DNA from: Baekduia alba
GTDB lineage: Bacteria; Actinomycetota; Thermoleophilia; Solirubrobacterales; Solirubrobacteraceae
Assembly: GCF_028416635.1 (NCBI RefSeq)
Contig: NZ_CP114013.1
Location: 3,720,001-3,784,000, forward strand
Length of the DNA stretch: 64,000 nucleotides
Direction: 5' to 3'
Positions 44,085 through 53,298 of the stretch are shown in pieces. The notes beneath the pieces were generated by a model that made no database searches, had not been told where the DNA came from, and saw only the letters and a list, made by a program, of their open reading frames with translations. The stretch's first letter is position 1. Each line of letters starts with the position of its first letter. The translations under genes were made by a program, and so were the position numbers.

Positions 44085-46202
44085 ATGGCTCCCCTGCGTC
44101 CCGTGATCCGTGTGCTCTTCGACGAGGCCCATCAGGAGGCCTGGACCGTCCGGCCGGAGGTCGCGGCGCGCATGCAGCCCTCGCATCCCGCCGACGTGTC
44201 CTACGCGCGCGCGGCCCACCTCCTCCGCGCCCGGCGCGTCGAGGTCGACGCCCACGCCAAGGGCCCGCTCGGCGCGCAGGCGCTGAAGCAGGCCGACGTC
44301 GTCGTCCTCGCCCACCCCTCCGAGCCCAAGTGGGAGGCCACGACCGGCGCCGGCGCCCCCGTCCTGGCCGACGCCGAGCTCGACGCGCTCGAGGCGTACG
44401 TGAACGCCGGCGGCGGCCTCGTCGTGCTCGGCGAGAGCGAGCAGGACAAGTACGGCAACAACCTCAACGCGCTGCTCGCACGCTTCGGGATCCAGATCGA
44501 CCACGCGACGGTCCAGGACTACGAGCGCAACCTCAACAGCACGCCGTCCTGGGTCCGCGCTGACCTCGGCACCGGCGAGCGCGGCGCGGGCGGCGACCTG
44601 CTGGCCGGGGTCAACGGCGCGTGCTTCTACCGCGCCGGCACGTTGACCGTCACCGACGCGGGCGCCGACTTCCAGGTGCTCGCGAGGACGACCGCCTCCG
44701 CGAGCGCGCCCAACGCGCCGCTGGCGATCGCGCTGCGCCACGGCGCGGGGCGCGTGGTCGCGCTCGCCGACTCCGACCTGTTCGGCGACGACTGCCTCGG
44801 CGACCTCGGCCACGAGGCGCTGTGGACCAACATCATGGCCTGGGTCGCCCAGCACGCCTATGCGACGCCGGCCGCGCCCGCGGTCTCCGCCGCCGCCGCC
44901 GACCCCGCGTGGGCCGCGCTGCGCGACGCGACCGACGCGCTGCGCGTCCTCCAGGAGGCCGACGGCTCGCTGGACGCGACCAAGCACGACGCGAACGCGG
45001 CGCGTGCGCTGGTCGACACGATGGCGACGAGCGTCGAGGCCCTCGCCCCGCGCTTCCCGCACCAGCGCGAGCACCTCGCGGCGACCGTCGCCGACCTCCG
45101 CGCGTGGGACTTCGGCAAGCCGGACTTCACCGCCGCGCTGGAGCGGTTCCGCCCCGACCGCGATCGCGCCGACGGCATCGAGCACCTCGTGCTCTTCCCC
45201 ATGTACACGCAGAACGGCTCGCGCGACACGCGGTACGAGGCGCTGCTGATCCGCACGCCGTGGCCGGCGTGGCTCGCCGAGCTCGAGCGCGACCGCTATG
45301 ACAACGCGAAGTTCGTGCCGGTCACGCTGACCGACAACACCGCGGGCTACGACTCCGAGTGCGCCGTGCTGTTCCCGGAGACCGTGTCCGTCGCCGGCAA
45401 GCCCGCCAACCACTTCGGCGGCATCTTCTGCGACCGCGAGGCCGAGCGCTTCCGCCGCGTCGTCCGCGCCGCGGCCGACACCGTCGGCCTCAACCTCCCG
45501 CCCGACGCCGGCGCGCTGCTGCGCTCCGAGCGCCTGTCGCTCGACACCTACGTGCTGTGGGACCTCGTCCACGACCGCGCCCACAGCCGCGGCGATCTGC
45601 CGTTCGACCCCTTCATGATCCGCCAGCGCATGCCGTTCTGGATGTACTCGCTGGAGGAGCTGCGCTGCGACCTGACCGCGTTCTCGGAGGCGGTGAAGCT
45701 CGAAGGCGAGGGCATGGCCTTCGCGCGCAACGTGCAGTACGCGATCCTGTTCGACCGCATCTTCCGCTTCCCGGTGACGGGCACGCGCGTGCGCAACTAC
45801 GATGGGCTCGGCGGGCAGCTGCTCTTCGCCTACCTGCACCGCCACGGCTTCGTGCACTGGACCGACAACCGCCTGACCGTCGAATGGGACCGCCTCGCCG
45901 AGGGCGTCGCGGGCCTGCGCGCCGACGTCGAGACGCTCTACCGCGAGGGCATCGACCGCTCCAAGCTCGCGCAGTGGGGCGCCGCGCACGACCTCGTCGC
46001 GCGCTACGTGCCGGCCGCGTCGGGCTCGGCCTGGGTCGCCGGGACGCGCGCCTACGCCGACGTCGAGGACCCGCGGCCCTACATCGACGACGTCAAGCCC
46101 GACGAGTTCCCGCTGAGCATGTTCTACACCTCGCTGAAGGCCAAGCTGGCGCCGACGCTGGTCCGCCCGGACGCGCCGCGGCGTGAGGCGGTGCCGGCGT
46201 GA
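44085..46202 (+). CDS. DUF6421-family protein with N-terminal glutaminase-like fold
   Basis: A 705-residue protein of unknown function. Residues about 5-260 look like a DUF4350/ThuA-type flavodoxin-like domain (IRVLFDEAHQEAW, ADVVVLAHPSEPKW, GGGLVVLGESEQ, VVALADSDLFGDD). The rest matches what I recall as DUF6421, conserved in Streptomyces. This part has a possible metal-site pattern: His496-x3-His500 (LVHDRAHSRG) and, 24 residues later, Glu524-Glu525 in LEELRCDL, loosely like the H...H/EExRxD pairing of M49 peptidases. That comparison is speculative. The next gene overlaps its stop (GTGA). First gene of an Lrp-divergent operon. Confidence 0.75.
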   Translation: MAPLRPVIRVLFDEAHQEAWTVRPEVAARMQPSHPADVSYARAAHLLRARRVEVDAHAKGPLGAQALKQADVVVLAHPSEPKWEATTGAGAPVLADAELDALEAYVNAGGGLVVLGESEQDKYGNNLNALLARFGIQIDHATVQDYERNLNSTPSWVRADLGTGERGAGGDLLAGVNGACFYRAGTLTVTDAGADFQVLARTTASASAPNAPLAIALRHGAGRVVALADSDLFGDDCLGDLGHEALWTNIMAWVAQHAYATPAAPAVSAAAADPAWAALRDATDALRVLQEADGSLDATKHDANAARALVDTMATSVEALAPRFPHQREHLAATVADLRAWDFGKPDFTAALERFRPDRDRADGIEHLVLFPMYTQNGSRDTRYEALLIRTPWPAWLAELERDRYDNAKFVPVTLTDNTAGYDSECAVLFPETVSVAGKPANHFGGIFCDREAERFRRVVRAAADTVGLNLPPDAGALLRSERLSLDTYVLWDLVHDRAHSRGDLPFDPFMIRQRMPFWMYSLEELRCDLTAFSEAVKLEGEGMAFARNVQYAILFDRIFRFPVTGTRVRNYDGLGGQLLFAYLHRHGFVHWTDNRLTVEWDRLAEGVAGLRADVETLYREGIDRSKLAQWGAAHDLVARYVPAASGSAWVAGTRAYADVEDPRPYIDDVKPDEFPLSMFYTSLKAKLAPTLVRPDAPRREAVPA

Positions 46203-46885
46203 GCCGCCCGCTCGACGGCCGCCGCGTGGCGGTGGCCGGCGCGGGCGGGGGCCTCGGCCCGACGGTCGTGCGCGCGCTCGCCGACGCCGGGGCCTGGGTC
46301 GCCGCCGCCGACCGCACGGTGGACCACTGCTCGCCGGTCGCCGAGATCGCCGACGTCGTCCACGGCGTCGACCTGCTGACCGCCGCGGGCGCCCAGCAGT
46401 GGGCCGACGCGGTCGGCCCGGTCGACGCGGTCCTGCACCTCGTCGGCGGCTGGCGCGGCGGCAAGAGCGTCGAGGACATGGACCTGGCCGACCTCGACCT
46501 GCTCGAGGACCTGCTGTTCCACACGGTCGTGCACACGACGCGCGCCTTCGCGCCGCTGCTGAAGGCCGCGGGCGCCCGCGGGCGCTTCGCGCTGGTCTCC
46601 TCGTCGGTCGTCGGCCACCCGACCGCCGGCAACGCCGCCTACGCGGCGACCAAGGCGGCCGCCGAGGCCTGGACGCTCACGCTCGCCTCCGAGCTGGCCG
46701 AGACCGGAGGGACGGCCAACGTCGCCGTCGTCACGGCGATCGCCACGCCGCAGATGCGCGAGGAGAACCCGGACAAGGCCTACAAGTCGTTCACCGACGT
46801 CGGCGAGATCGCCGACGCCCTCGTCTTCCTGTGCTCGGACGCCGCCCGCAAGATGAACGGGCAGCGGCTGCACCTGCACGGCTAG
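46199..46885 (+). CDS. Short-chain dehydrogenase/reductase
   Basis: A 228-residue SDR. The cofactor motif is VAGAGGGLGPTVVRAL (about 12-27), in which the usual TGxxxGxG begins with Ala. VLHLVGGWRGG replaces the NNAG block. The catalytic Ser is in LVSSSVVGH, and Tyr and Lys are in YAATKAAAEAW. GTG 46199 overlaps the DUF6421 stop (GTGA), so the two proteins are made together and may act on one substrate. The short C-terminus (NGQRLHLHG) is usual for small SDRs. Confidence 0.9.
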   Translation: MSRPLDGRRVAVAGAGGGLGPTVVRALADAGAWVAAADRTVDHCSPVAEIADVVHGVDLLTAAGAQQWADAVGPVDAVLHLVGGWRGGKSVEDMDLADLDLLEDLLFHTVVHTTRAFAPLLKAAGARGRFALVSSSVVGHPTAGNAAYAATKAAAEAWTLTLASELAETGGTANVAVVTAIATPQMREENPDKAYKSFTDVGEIADALVFLCSDAARKMNGQRLHLHG

Positions 46886-46896
46886 CCTGCAGGCCC

Positions 46897-47928
46897 ATGC
46901 GCGCGTTCGCCTCCGACAACTACGCCGGTGCCCACCCCGAGGTCCTCGCGGCCATCGCGGAGGCCAACGTCGACCATGCCGTGTCCTACGGCGCCGATCC
47001 GTGGACGGCGCGGGCCAACGAGCTGATCCGCGCGCAGTTCGGCGCGCAGGCGCAGCCGTGGCTGGTCTTCAACGGCACGGCGGCCAACGTCCTGTCGCTC
47101 GGCGCGCTGACGCGCACGTGGGAGTGCGTGGTCACGCCCGAGACGTCGCACCTGCACGTCGACGAGGCCGCCGCGCCCGAGCGCCTGGCCGGCGTCAAGC
47201 TGCTCACGCTGCCGACCGAGGAGGGCAAGCTCAGCCCGGCGCAGATCGAGCCGCTGCTCGCGCGCCAGGGCGACGAGCACGCGCCGCAGGTGCGCGTCGT
47301 CTCGGTCGCCAACACGACCGAGCTGGGCACCGTCTACAGCGTGGCGGAGATCCGCGCGCTGGCCGACGTCGCCCATGCCAACGGGCTCCTGCTCCACGTG
47401 GACGGCTCGCGGCTGGCCAACGCCGCGGTCGCGACCGGCGCCTCGCTGGCCGAGCTGACCACCAAGGCCGGCGCCGACGCCGTCTCGTTCGGCCTGACCA
47501 AGAACGGCGCCCTGGGCGTCGAGGTCGTCGTCTTCCTGCGCGATCCCGGCCCCGAGGGCTTCGCCTGGCTGCGCAAGCAGCACGCGCAGCTCTCGTCGAA
47601 GATGCGCTTCCAGGCGGCGCAGGTCGTCGCGCTGCTGGAGGACGACCTCTGGCGCCGCTCGGCCGCGCACGCCAACGCGATGGCCGCCGCGCTGGCCCAG
47701 CGCGTCGCCGCGATCCCCAGCATCCAGCTGACCCGCCCGGTCCAGGCCAACGCGGTGTTCGCGCTCCTGCCGCGCGAGCTGGCCGACGCCGTCCGCCCCG
47801 ACTTCCCGTTCTACACCTGGGACGAGTCCACCGGCGAGGTCCGCTGGATGTGCTCCTGGGACACGACCGAGGACGACGTCGCGGGCTTCGCGGCGGCGCT
47901 CGAGCGCGCGGCGGCCGCCACGGCATAG
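46897..47928 (+). CDS. Low-specificity L-threonine aldolase / beta-eliminating lyase family
   Basis: A 343-residue PLP enzyme of the aldolase type that splits threonine into glycine and acetaldehyde. FASDNYAGAHPEVLAAI replaces the usual SDT start. VFNGTAANVLSLGAL binds PLP phosphate. LLLHVDGSRLANA carries the Asp that pairs with the ring nitrogen, and the PLP lysine lies in FGLTKNGALGVEVV. Twelve bases after the SDR gene on the same strand. Substrate range is not fixed by sequence; serine, phenylserine or allo-threonine are possible. Confidence 0.9.
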   Translation: MRAFASDNYAGAHPEVLAAIAEANVDHAVSYGADPWTARANELIRAQFGAQAQPWLVFNGTAANVLSLGALTRTWECVVTPETSHLHVDEAAAPERLAGVKLLTLPTEEGKLSPAQIEPLLARQGDEHAPQVRVVSVANTTELGTVYSVAEIRALADVAHANGLLLHVDGSRLANAAVATGASLAELTTKAGADAVSFGLTKNGALGVEVVVFLRDPGPEGFAWLRKQHAQLSSKMRFQAAQVVALLEDDLWRRSAAHANAMAAALAQRVAAIPSIQLTRPVQANAVFALLPRELADAVRPDFPFYTWDESTGEVRWMCSWDTTEDDVAGFAAALERAAAATA

Positions 47929-47937
47929 GGTTGTGCG

Positions 47938-49101
47938 GTGAGCGACGCCGCGCAGCTGCTCGAACGTCACCAGCCCTACCTGAAGTACGACAGCCAGGAG
48001 GCGTTCTTCGCCGACGCCGCCGAGATCTTCGTCGAGAGCCCCGGGATGCGGCTGCGGCGCAAGGGCAGCAGCGCCGACGTCGCGGTCGCGGGCGACGCGC
48101 TCTCGCTCGCGTTCCTGGCGACCGACCCCGACCCGTATCCGGGGACGGCGCTCAAGCCCGCCGCGACCGACACGGTCGGCGTGCCCGACAAGGACTACCG
48201 TGCCCGCGCCGCCGCGCTGCATGTGCAGCCCGAGCTGCGCAACGTCTGCTACGGCCACGTCATCGCCGATCGCGACGGCGCGCGCTGGTTGCAGTACTGG
48301 TACTTCTATTTCTACAACGACTACAACCTGATCGGCCGCGTCATCAAGGCGGGCCTGCATGAGGGCGACTGGGAGACCGTGCAGGTGCGGCTGAACGCCG
48401 CCGACGAGCCCGACTACGCCGTCTACGCCCAGCACTCGCACGCGGCCGGGCGGCCGTGGGACCAGGTCGAGCGGGTGCCGGCGACGCAGCGGCCGGTCGT
48501 CTACGTCGCGCGCGGATCGCACGCCGCCTACTTCGAGCCCGGGACCAAGTGGACCGGCGTGTGGTTCGACTACGCCGACGGCAAGCGCCAGAGCCCGGAG
48601 CGCCAGCGGCTCGTCGAGATCGTCAAGGGCGACGCCGCCGTGCGGTGGGTCCGCTGGCCGGGCCGTTGGGGCGACACGCCGAAGGGGCCGCTGCCGCAGG
48701 ACGCCGACAGCCCGCGCTCGCCCGGCTCGCACACGCAGTGGCTCGACCCGCTGGCGCTGCTCGACGTCGCCGCGACGGCCGCGCCGGCGCTCGTCCCCGC
48801 CGACCGCCCCGCCCCGCCCGCGGCGCCCGGCGTGACGCTCACGCGGCTGGCCGGCGGCGACGCGCGCCTGGACTGGACGGTCGTGCCCGGCGCCGACGGG
48901 ACGCTGCCGACGGCGCTGACCATCACCATCAACTCGAAGGACGAGCCGGCCCCGCCGCGGACGTTCAACAAGGCGATCGACGGCACCGGCGGGTCGGTCG
49001 CCCTGGAGGGCCTGGACCCGGCCAACCGCTATGACGTGTTCGTCAGCGACGTGTCGACCGACGGCATCGCGTCCGAGTCCGTCCGGCGCGACCTGGCTTA
49101 G
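47938..49101 (+). CDS. Vps62/DUF946-related protein with C-terminal fibronectin-III-like domain
   Basis: A 387-residue protein from GTG 47938, ten bases after the aldolase gene. The core (about 10-265) has WLQYWYFYFYNDYNLIG, LHEGDWETVQVRL, YAQHSHAAG and YVARGSHAAYFEPG. These are the aromatic and His-rich blocks of the Vps62/DUF946 group known from fungi, plants and some bacteria, with no established activity. The conserved His and Glu could form a metal site. Residues about 285-387 form a fibronectin-III-like beta-sandwich after a Pro/Ala linker. No signal peptide is obvious. It overlaps the convergent helicase gene by four bases. Confidence 0.75.
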   Translation: MSDAAQLLERHQPYLKYDSQEAFFADAAEIFVESPGMRLRRKGSSADVAVAGDALSLAFLATDPDPYPGTALKPAATDTVGVPDKDYRARAAALHVQPELRNVCYGHVIADRDGARWLQYWYFYFYNDYNLIGRVIKAGLHEGDWETVQVRLNAADEPDYAVYAQHSHAAGRPWDQVERVPATQRPVVYVARGSHAAYFEPGTKWTGVWFDYADGKRQSPERQRLVEIVKGDAAVRWVRWPGRWGDTPKGPLPQDADSPRSPGSHTQWLDPLALLDVAATAAPALVPADRPAPPAAPGVTLTRLAGGDARLDWTVVPGADGTLPTALTITINSKDEPAPPRTFNKAIDGTGGSVALEGLDPANRYDVFVSDVSTDGIASESVRRDLA

Positions 49102-51104
49102 GCGTCGAAGGTCGCCACGGCCGCGTCGAGCCCGACGTGGCGCAGCTCCGGCGCGCCGGCCAGCGCGGCCGGCAGCGGCGCCTGGTGGACGATCGCCAGC
49201 GCGCGGGTCGAGCGGGTCAAGGCGGTGTACAACCCCCCGCCGCCGCCGTCGGGGCGCTCGGCCAGGATCGCGGCGGGCTCGACCACGACCACCGCGTCGA
49301 ACTCCAGCCCCTTGACGGCTTGAAGGCCGAGCAGGTCGACGCCGCCCGTGAGGTGGTCGGTCGTCTCCGACAGCCCGGCGGCCGCCACGAGCGGCGCGTG
49401 ATGGTCGGCGGCCGCGACGACGCCGACGCTGCCGACCCGATCGCGCAGCGCGGCGGCGATCGCCTGCACCGACCGGGCGAGGTCCGCGCCGTCGGCCGCC
49501 GCGATCGCCAGCGCCGCCCACGGCGCCTCGCGCACGCCGCGCGGCTGGGTCTCGATCCCGGCGGGCGCGACGGTCGCGGCGAGGCGCAGGAAGTCGTCGG
49601 GCACGCGGTAGCTGACCTCGAGCTGCGCGACGTCGAAGCGCCGGACGCCGGCCGCGCCGACGACCGCCGACCACGACTCGAGCTCCGCGTCGGCCGTGCG
49701 CTGGGCGATGTCGCCGAGGATCGTCATCGCGTGCCCGCGGGCGCGGCGCGCCGCCATCCGCAGCTCCATCGGCGTGAGGTTCTGCGCCTCGTCGACGACG
49801 ACGTGGCCGTAGGTGCGCAGGTCCGGGTCGACGAGCCAGCGCGCCTCGTCGAGCAGCGGCACGTCGCTGTGGCGCAGCGCGCCCTTGGGCTTCGGCGGGC
49901 CTGAGCTCAGCAGCAGGTCGACCTCGTCGTCGTCCAGCAGCCCGCGCGCCGCGTCGGCGAGGCGTGGCCGCCCCTTCAAGGCCATCAGGAACAGCTGGTC
50001 GGCGGTCACGCGCGGCCAGACGGCGGTGACGAGCTTCTGGAACTCCTTGGTGCGCCGGATCGCCGTCCCGTCGTGGGCGCGCGTCATGACCCAGTCGGCC
50101 ATCCGCGCCCGGAAGCGCTCGCGGCCGGCCTCATAGGAGCGCGTCTGCTCGCGCGTGGCGGCGACCAGCGGGGCGACGTCGGCCGGCGCGATGACGACGA
50201 GGTCGCGCCCGTTGCGGATCCGGACGGTCTCCGCCACCGGCGCGACGCGCGCCCAGAGCAGCCGCTCCAGCAGGGGCGCCATCCGGCCGCTGCCCTTCAG
50301 CGTGGCGACGTCGGTCGGCTCGGCGGCGCGGGCGCCGCGCGCCGGCGCCAGCGCGTCGACGGGCTTCTGCTCGACGGTCGTCTCGCCCAGCGACGGCAGC
50401 ACCTGCGAGATGTAGGCGATGAAGACCTCGTTGGGCCCGACGACCAGCACGCCGGCGCGCGCGAGCGCCGGATCGGCGTACAGCAGCCACGCGGCGCGGT
50501 GCAGCCCGACCGCCGTCTTCCCGGTCCCAGGCCCGCCCTGGATCACCAGCGCGCCCTCGACGTCGCGCGCGATCAGCTCGTACTGGTCGGGCGTGATCGT
50601 GGAGACGATCTGGCGCATCTCCCCCACGCGCCGGCGCGTGATGTCCTCGACGATCGCGGCGTCCAGGACGCGGGAGCCGTCGGCCGCCGCCAGCGTCTCG
50701 TCCACGAAGCCGAGCACGCGACGGTCGTCGACGTCGAGGCGGCGCCGGCCGAGCAGCCCGCGGTGGTCCGCGGTCGTCGCGGCGTAGAACGGCTCGGCCG
50801 CCGGCGCGCGCCAGTTGACCACCAACAACTCGTTGTCCTCGTCGGCGATCGCGTGACGGCCGATGTAGCGCCGCTCGCCGGCCGCCTCGTCGATCCGGCC
50901 GAAGAACAGCGGCCCGCTGCTGGCGGTGTAGAGCCGCAGCCGCTCGCGGCGCATGCGCTCCAGCGCCTCGTTGGCGAACTCGTCGATGCCCGCGCCGCGC
51001 TCCCCGCTGAGCGCGCGCAGGACGTGGTCGTAGGCCGACCACGTCCGGTCCAGGTGCGCCTGCTCGGCCGCCAGCTCCCGATCGGTCGTCGCTTCGGCGC
51101 TCAC
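49098..51104 (-). CDS. HelD/HelR-type superfamily 1 helicase-like RNA polymerase motor
   Basis: A 668-residue UvrD-like ATPase. The start is GTG 51104 (VSAEATTDRELAAEQAHLDR); the N-terminal coiled coil is what inserts into RNA polymerase in HelD. FFGRIDEAAGERRYIGRHAI and NWRAPAAEPFY are HelD-specific. Walker A is VIQGGPGTGKTAVGLHRAA, Walker B is HVVVDEAQNLTPMELRM, and motif VI is near LYTALTRSTRALAIVH. HelD/HelR clears stalled polymerase and in some actinobacteria confers rifamycin tolerance. Convergent with the Vps62-like gene and divergent from the PLC-like gene, so probably its own transcript. Confidence 0.88.
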   Translation of the reverse strand: MSAEATTDRELAAEQAHLDRTWSAYDHVLRALSGERGAGIDEFANEALERMRRERLRLYTASSGPLFFGRIDEAAGERRYIGRHAIADEDNELLVVNWRAPAAEPFYAATTADHRGLLGRRRLDVDDRRVLGFVDETLAAADGSRVLDAAIVEDITRRRVGEMRQIVSTITPDQYELIARDVEGALVIQGGPGTGKTAVGLHRAAWLLYADPALARAGVLVVGPNEVFIAYISQVLPSLGETTVEQKPVDALAPARGARAAEPTDVATLKGSGRMAPLLERLLWARVAPVAETVRIRNGRDLVVIAPADVAPLVAATREQTRSYEAGRERFRARMADWVMTRAHDGTAIRRTKEFQKLVTAVWPRVTADQLFLMALKGRPRLADAARGLLDDDEVDLLLSSGPPKPKGALRHSDVPLLDEARWLVDPDLRTYGHVVVDEAQNLTPMELRMAARRARGHAMTILGDIAQRTADAELESWSAVVGAAGVRRFDVAQLEVSYRVPDDFLRLAATVAPAGIETQPRGVREAPWAALAIAAADGADLARSVQAIAAALRDRVGSVGVVAAADHHAPLVAAAGLSETTDHLTGGVDLLGLQAVKGLEFDAVVVVEPAAILAERPDGGGGGLYTALTRSTRALAIVHQAPLPAALAGAPELRHVGLDAAVATFDA

Positions 51105-51150
51105 CGATCCACCGTAGCGACCGCGGCGTCGGCCGGTAGGCTCCGCCCCC

Positions 51151-53298
51151 GTGAGCCGGCCACGCCGCGACCTCCTCGCGCTCGGGCTGTCGTCGCTGGC
51201 GGCGCTGGCCGCCGTGCTCGCGATCGTCACGCTGTACCTGCGCCAGGAGGTCGCCGACCGCGACGCCTTCGCCGATCGCGCGGTCGCGGCGCTGCAGGAG
51301 CCCACGGTGCGGGACGTCGTCGCGCGCGAGATCGTCGTCGGCCTGCTCGAGCGCGGGTCGCCCGACCTCGTCACCGCGCGTCCGCTGCTGGAGAGCGCGG
51401 TCGGCGCGGTCGTCGGGACCGATCCGTTCCGGGCGCTGGTGCGCGGCGCGGCGCTGCAGGCCCACAGCCTGCTCTTCGACCGCGGCAACGCGTTCGTGCT
51501 CGACCTCGCCGACACCGGGACGGTCGTGATCTCGGCCGTGCGCAGCCTCGCGCCCGACGTCGCCGCGCGGCTGCCCGCGCACGCCGACGCGACGCTGATC
51601 GACCTGCGCGATCGGCCGTTCGCCGACGACACGCTGCGCGCCGCGGACAAGATCCGGACGTGGGCGCTCGTCCTGCCGTTCCTCGCGCTCGGGCTGCTGG
51701 CGGCGGCGGTGGCCGTGGCCCCCGACCGCGGCCGCGCGCTGACGGCCTTCGGGCTCGCGGTCGGCGTCGTCGCCATCGTCGCCGAGATCGCGCTGGCGAC
51801 GGCCCGCACGCTCGTGCTGCGCGACCTGCACGGCACCGACGCGGTCCCGACGGCGGACCTGCGCACGGCGGTCGGCAGCGTGTGGGACGCGTTCCTCGGC
51901 GACCTCGGCGGGCTGCTGCTGATCGCCGGGGTGGTCGGCTTCGTCCTGGCCGCCGGCGTCCTGTCGGCGATCGACCCGGACGCCGTGCGCCGCCAGGTCG
52001 CGCGGGTCACGCGGCGCCCGACGGCGCCGGCGGCGCTCGGCGCCCGCGGCGTGACGATCGCGGTCGCGGGCCTCCTGGTGCTGCTGGAACCCGACCTCGC
52101 GCTGCGCATCCTGGCCTACGTCCTGGGGGCCGGCCTGGTGTACGTCGGGAGCACGGAGCTGCTGACCGCGCTCGGGCGCGCGGGGCTGCGGCACTCCGGG
52201 CCGGCGCCGGCGCCCGAGCCGGCGCCGGGCGGTGCGCGGCGACGCCTGACGATCGCCGGCGCCACCGCGGTGCTCACGCTCGTCGTCGCCTCCGGCGCGG
52301 CGGCGCTGGTGCTGCGCGAGGAGCGGCCGGAGAACGACGCCGCCGCCACGCCCGCCGCCGGCTGCAACGGCTCGACGGCGCTGTGCTCGCGGCGGCTGAA
52401 CGAGGTCCTGTTCCCGGGCACGCACAACTCGATGGGCGCCGCGGACGTCGCCGGCTGGTCGCTGCCCGACCAGCGGCGCTCGATCCCGCGCCAGCTCAAG
52501 GACGGCATCCGCCTGTTCCTGTTGGACCCGCACTACGGACGGACGCTCAACGGCGGCCGCGTGCAGACCGACTTCGCCGGCGAGGGACGCGACGCCAACA
52601 AGGTCGCCAAGGAGCTCGACGACGGTGCGCTCGTGGCGCTGGACCGCCTCGGCGTGAACATCACGCGCACGCAGAGCGGCGCGCGCGGGCCGCGCGAGGT
52701 CTGGCTCTGCCACACGGTGTGCGAGCTCGGCGCGACGCGGCTGACCGACGTCCTGACCTCGATGCGCCGGTACCTGGTGGCCAACCCGGGCGTGGTCGTG
52801 GAGCTCGTGCTGGAGTCCTACGTCACCGACGCGAGCCTGCGCGAGGCCTTCGAGGACACCGACACCGTGAAGTACGCGGCGACGCTGGACCACAGCGCGC
52901 CGCTGCCGACGCTCGGCGAGCTGGTGGCCGACGGCACGCGGATGGTGGTCTTCACCGAGCACACACCCAGCGGCACGGTCCCGTGGCTCAACGACGGGTT
53001 CTCGTGGATCCAGGACACGCCGCTGGGCAACCGCGCGCCAGGCGACTTCGCCTGCCAGCGCTTCCGCGGCACGAGGACGAGCCCGATGTTGATGCTCAAC
53101 CACTGGATCGAGCGCTTCCCGCCGTCGCCCACCGCGCAGCGGCCGATCCTCACCCAGGCGTTCCTCGAGCGGCGGATCGCGCAGTGCGAGAAGGAGCGCG
53201 GGATGCCGGTGTCCGGGATCGCGGTGGACTACTACGACGAGGGCGACGTCGTGCGCGTCGCCGCCGAGCACAACGCCAAGCCCGTGGAGGCGCCGTGA
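51151..53298 (+). CDS. Multi-pass membrane protein with extracellular PI-PLC X-like domain
   Basis: A 715-residue protein. Helices are predicted near residues 8-30, 170-190, 197-217, 250-270, 300-340 and 367-386. A soluble PLC-like phosphodiesterase domain (about 400-715) follows, with His425 in FPGTHNSMGA and His521 in VWLCHTVCE in the place of the two catalytic histidines. Four or five cysteines around the domain suggest an extracellular location. The substrate could be a phosphoinositide, another phosphodiester lipid or a polymer. The next gene overlaps the stop (GTGA). A close membrane-anchored PLC of this layout is not one I can name. Confidence 0.8.
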   Translation: MSRPRRDLLALGLSSLAALAAVLAIVTLYLRQEVADRDAFADRAVAALQEPTVRDVVAREIVVGLLERGSPDLVTARPLLESAVGAVVGTDPFRALVRGAALQAHSLLFDRGNAFVLDLADTGTVVISAVRSLAPDVAARLPAHADATLIDLRDRPFADDTLRAADKIRTWALVLPFLALGLLAAAVAVAPDRGRALTAFGLAVGVVAIVAEIALATARTLVLRDLHGTDAVPTADLRTAVGSVWDAFLGDLGGLLLIAGVVGFVLAAGVLSAIDPDAVRRQVARVTRRPTAPAALGARGVTIAVAGLLVLLEPDLALRILAYVLGAGLVYVGSTELLTALGRAGLRHSGPAPAPEPAPGGARRRLTIAGATAVLTLVVASGAAALVLREERPENDAAATPAAGCNGSTALCSRRLNEVLFPGTHNSMGAADVAGWSLPDQRRSIPRQLKDGIRLFLLDPHYGRTLNGGRVQTDFAGEGRDANKVAKELDDGALVALDRLGVNITRTQSGARGPREVWLCHTVCELGATRLTDVLTSMRRYLVANPGVVVELVLESYVTDASLREAFEDTDTVKYAATLDHSAPLPTLGELVADGTRMVVFTEHTPSGTVPWLNDGFSWIQDTPLGNRAPGDFACQRFRGTRTSPMLMLNHWIERFPPSPTAQRPILTQAFLERRIAQCEKERGMPVSGIAVDYYDEGDVVRVAAEHNAKPVEAP

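Noticed and set aside
44031-45989. Long open frame antisense to DUF6421, continuous with the Lrp gene
   Set aside because: Only the final 150 codons (from 44030) match a protein family; the rest has the low-complexity composition of antisense frames in high-GC DNA.
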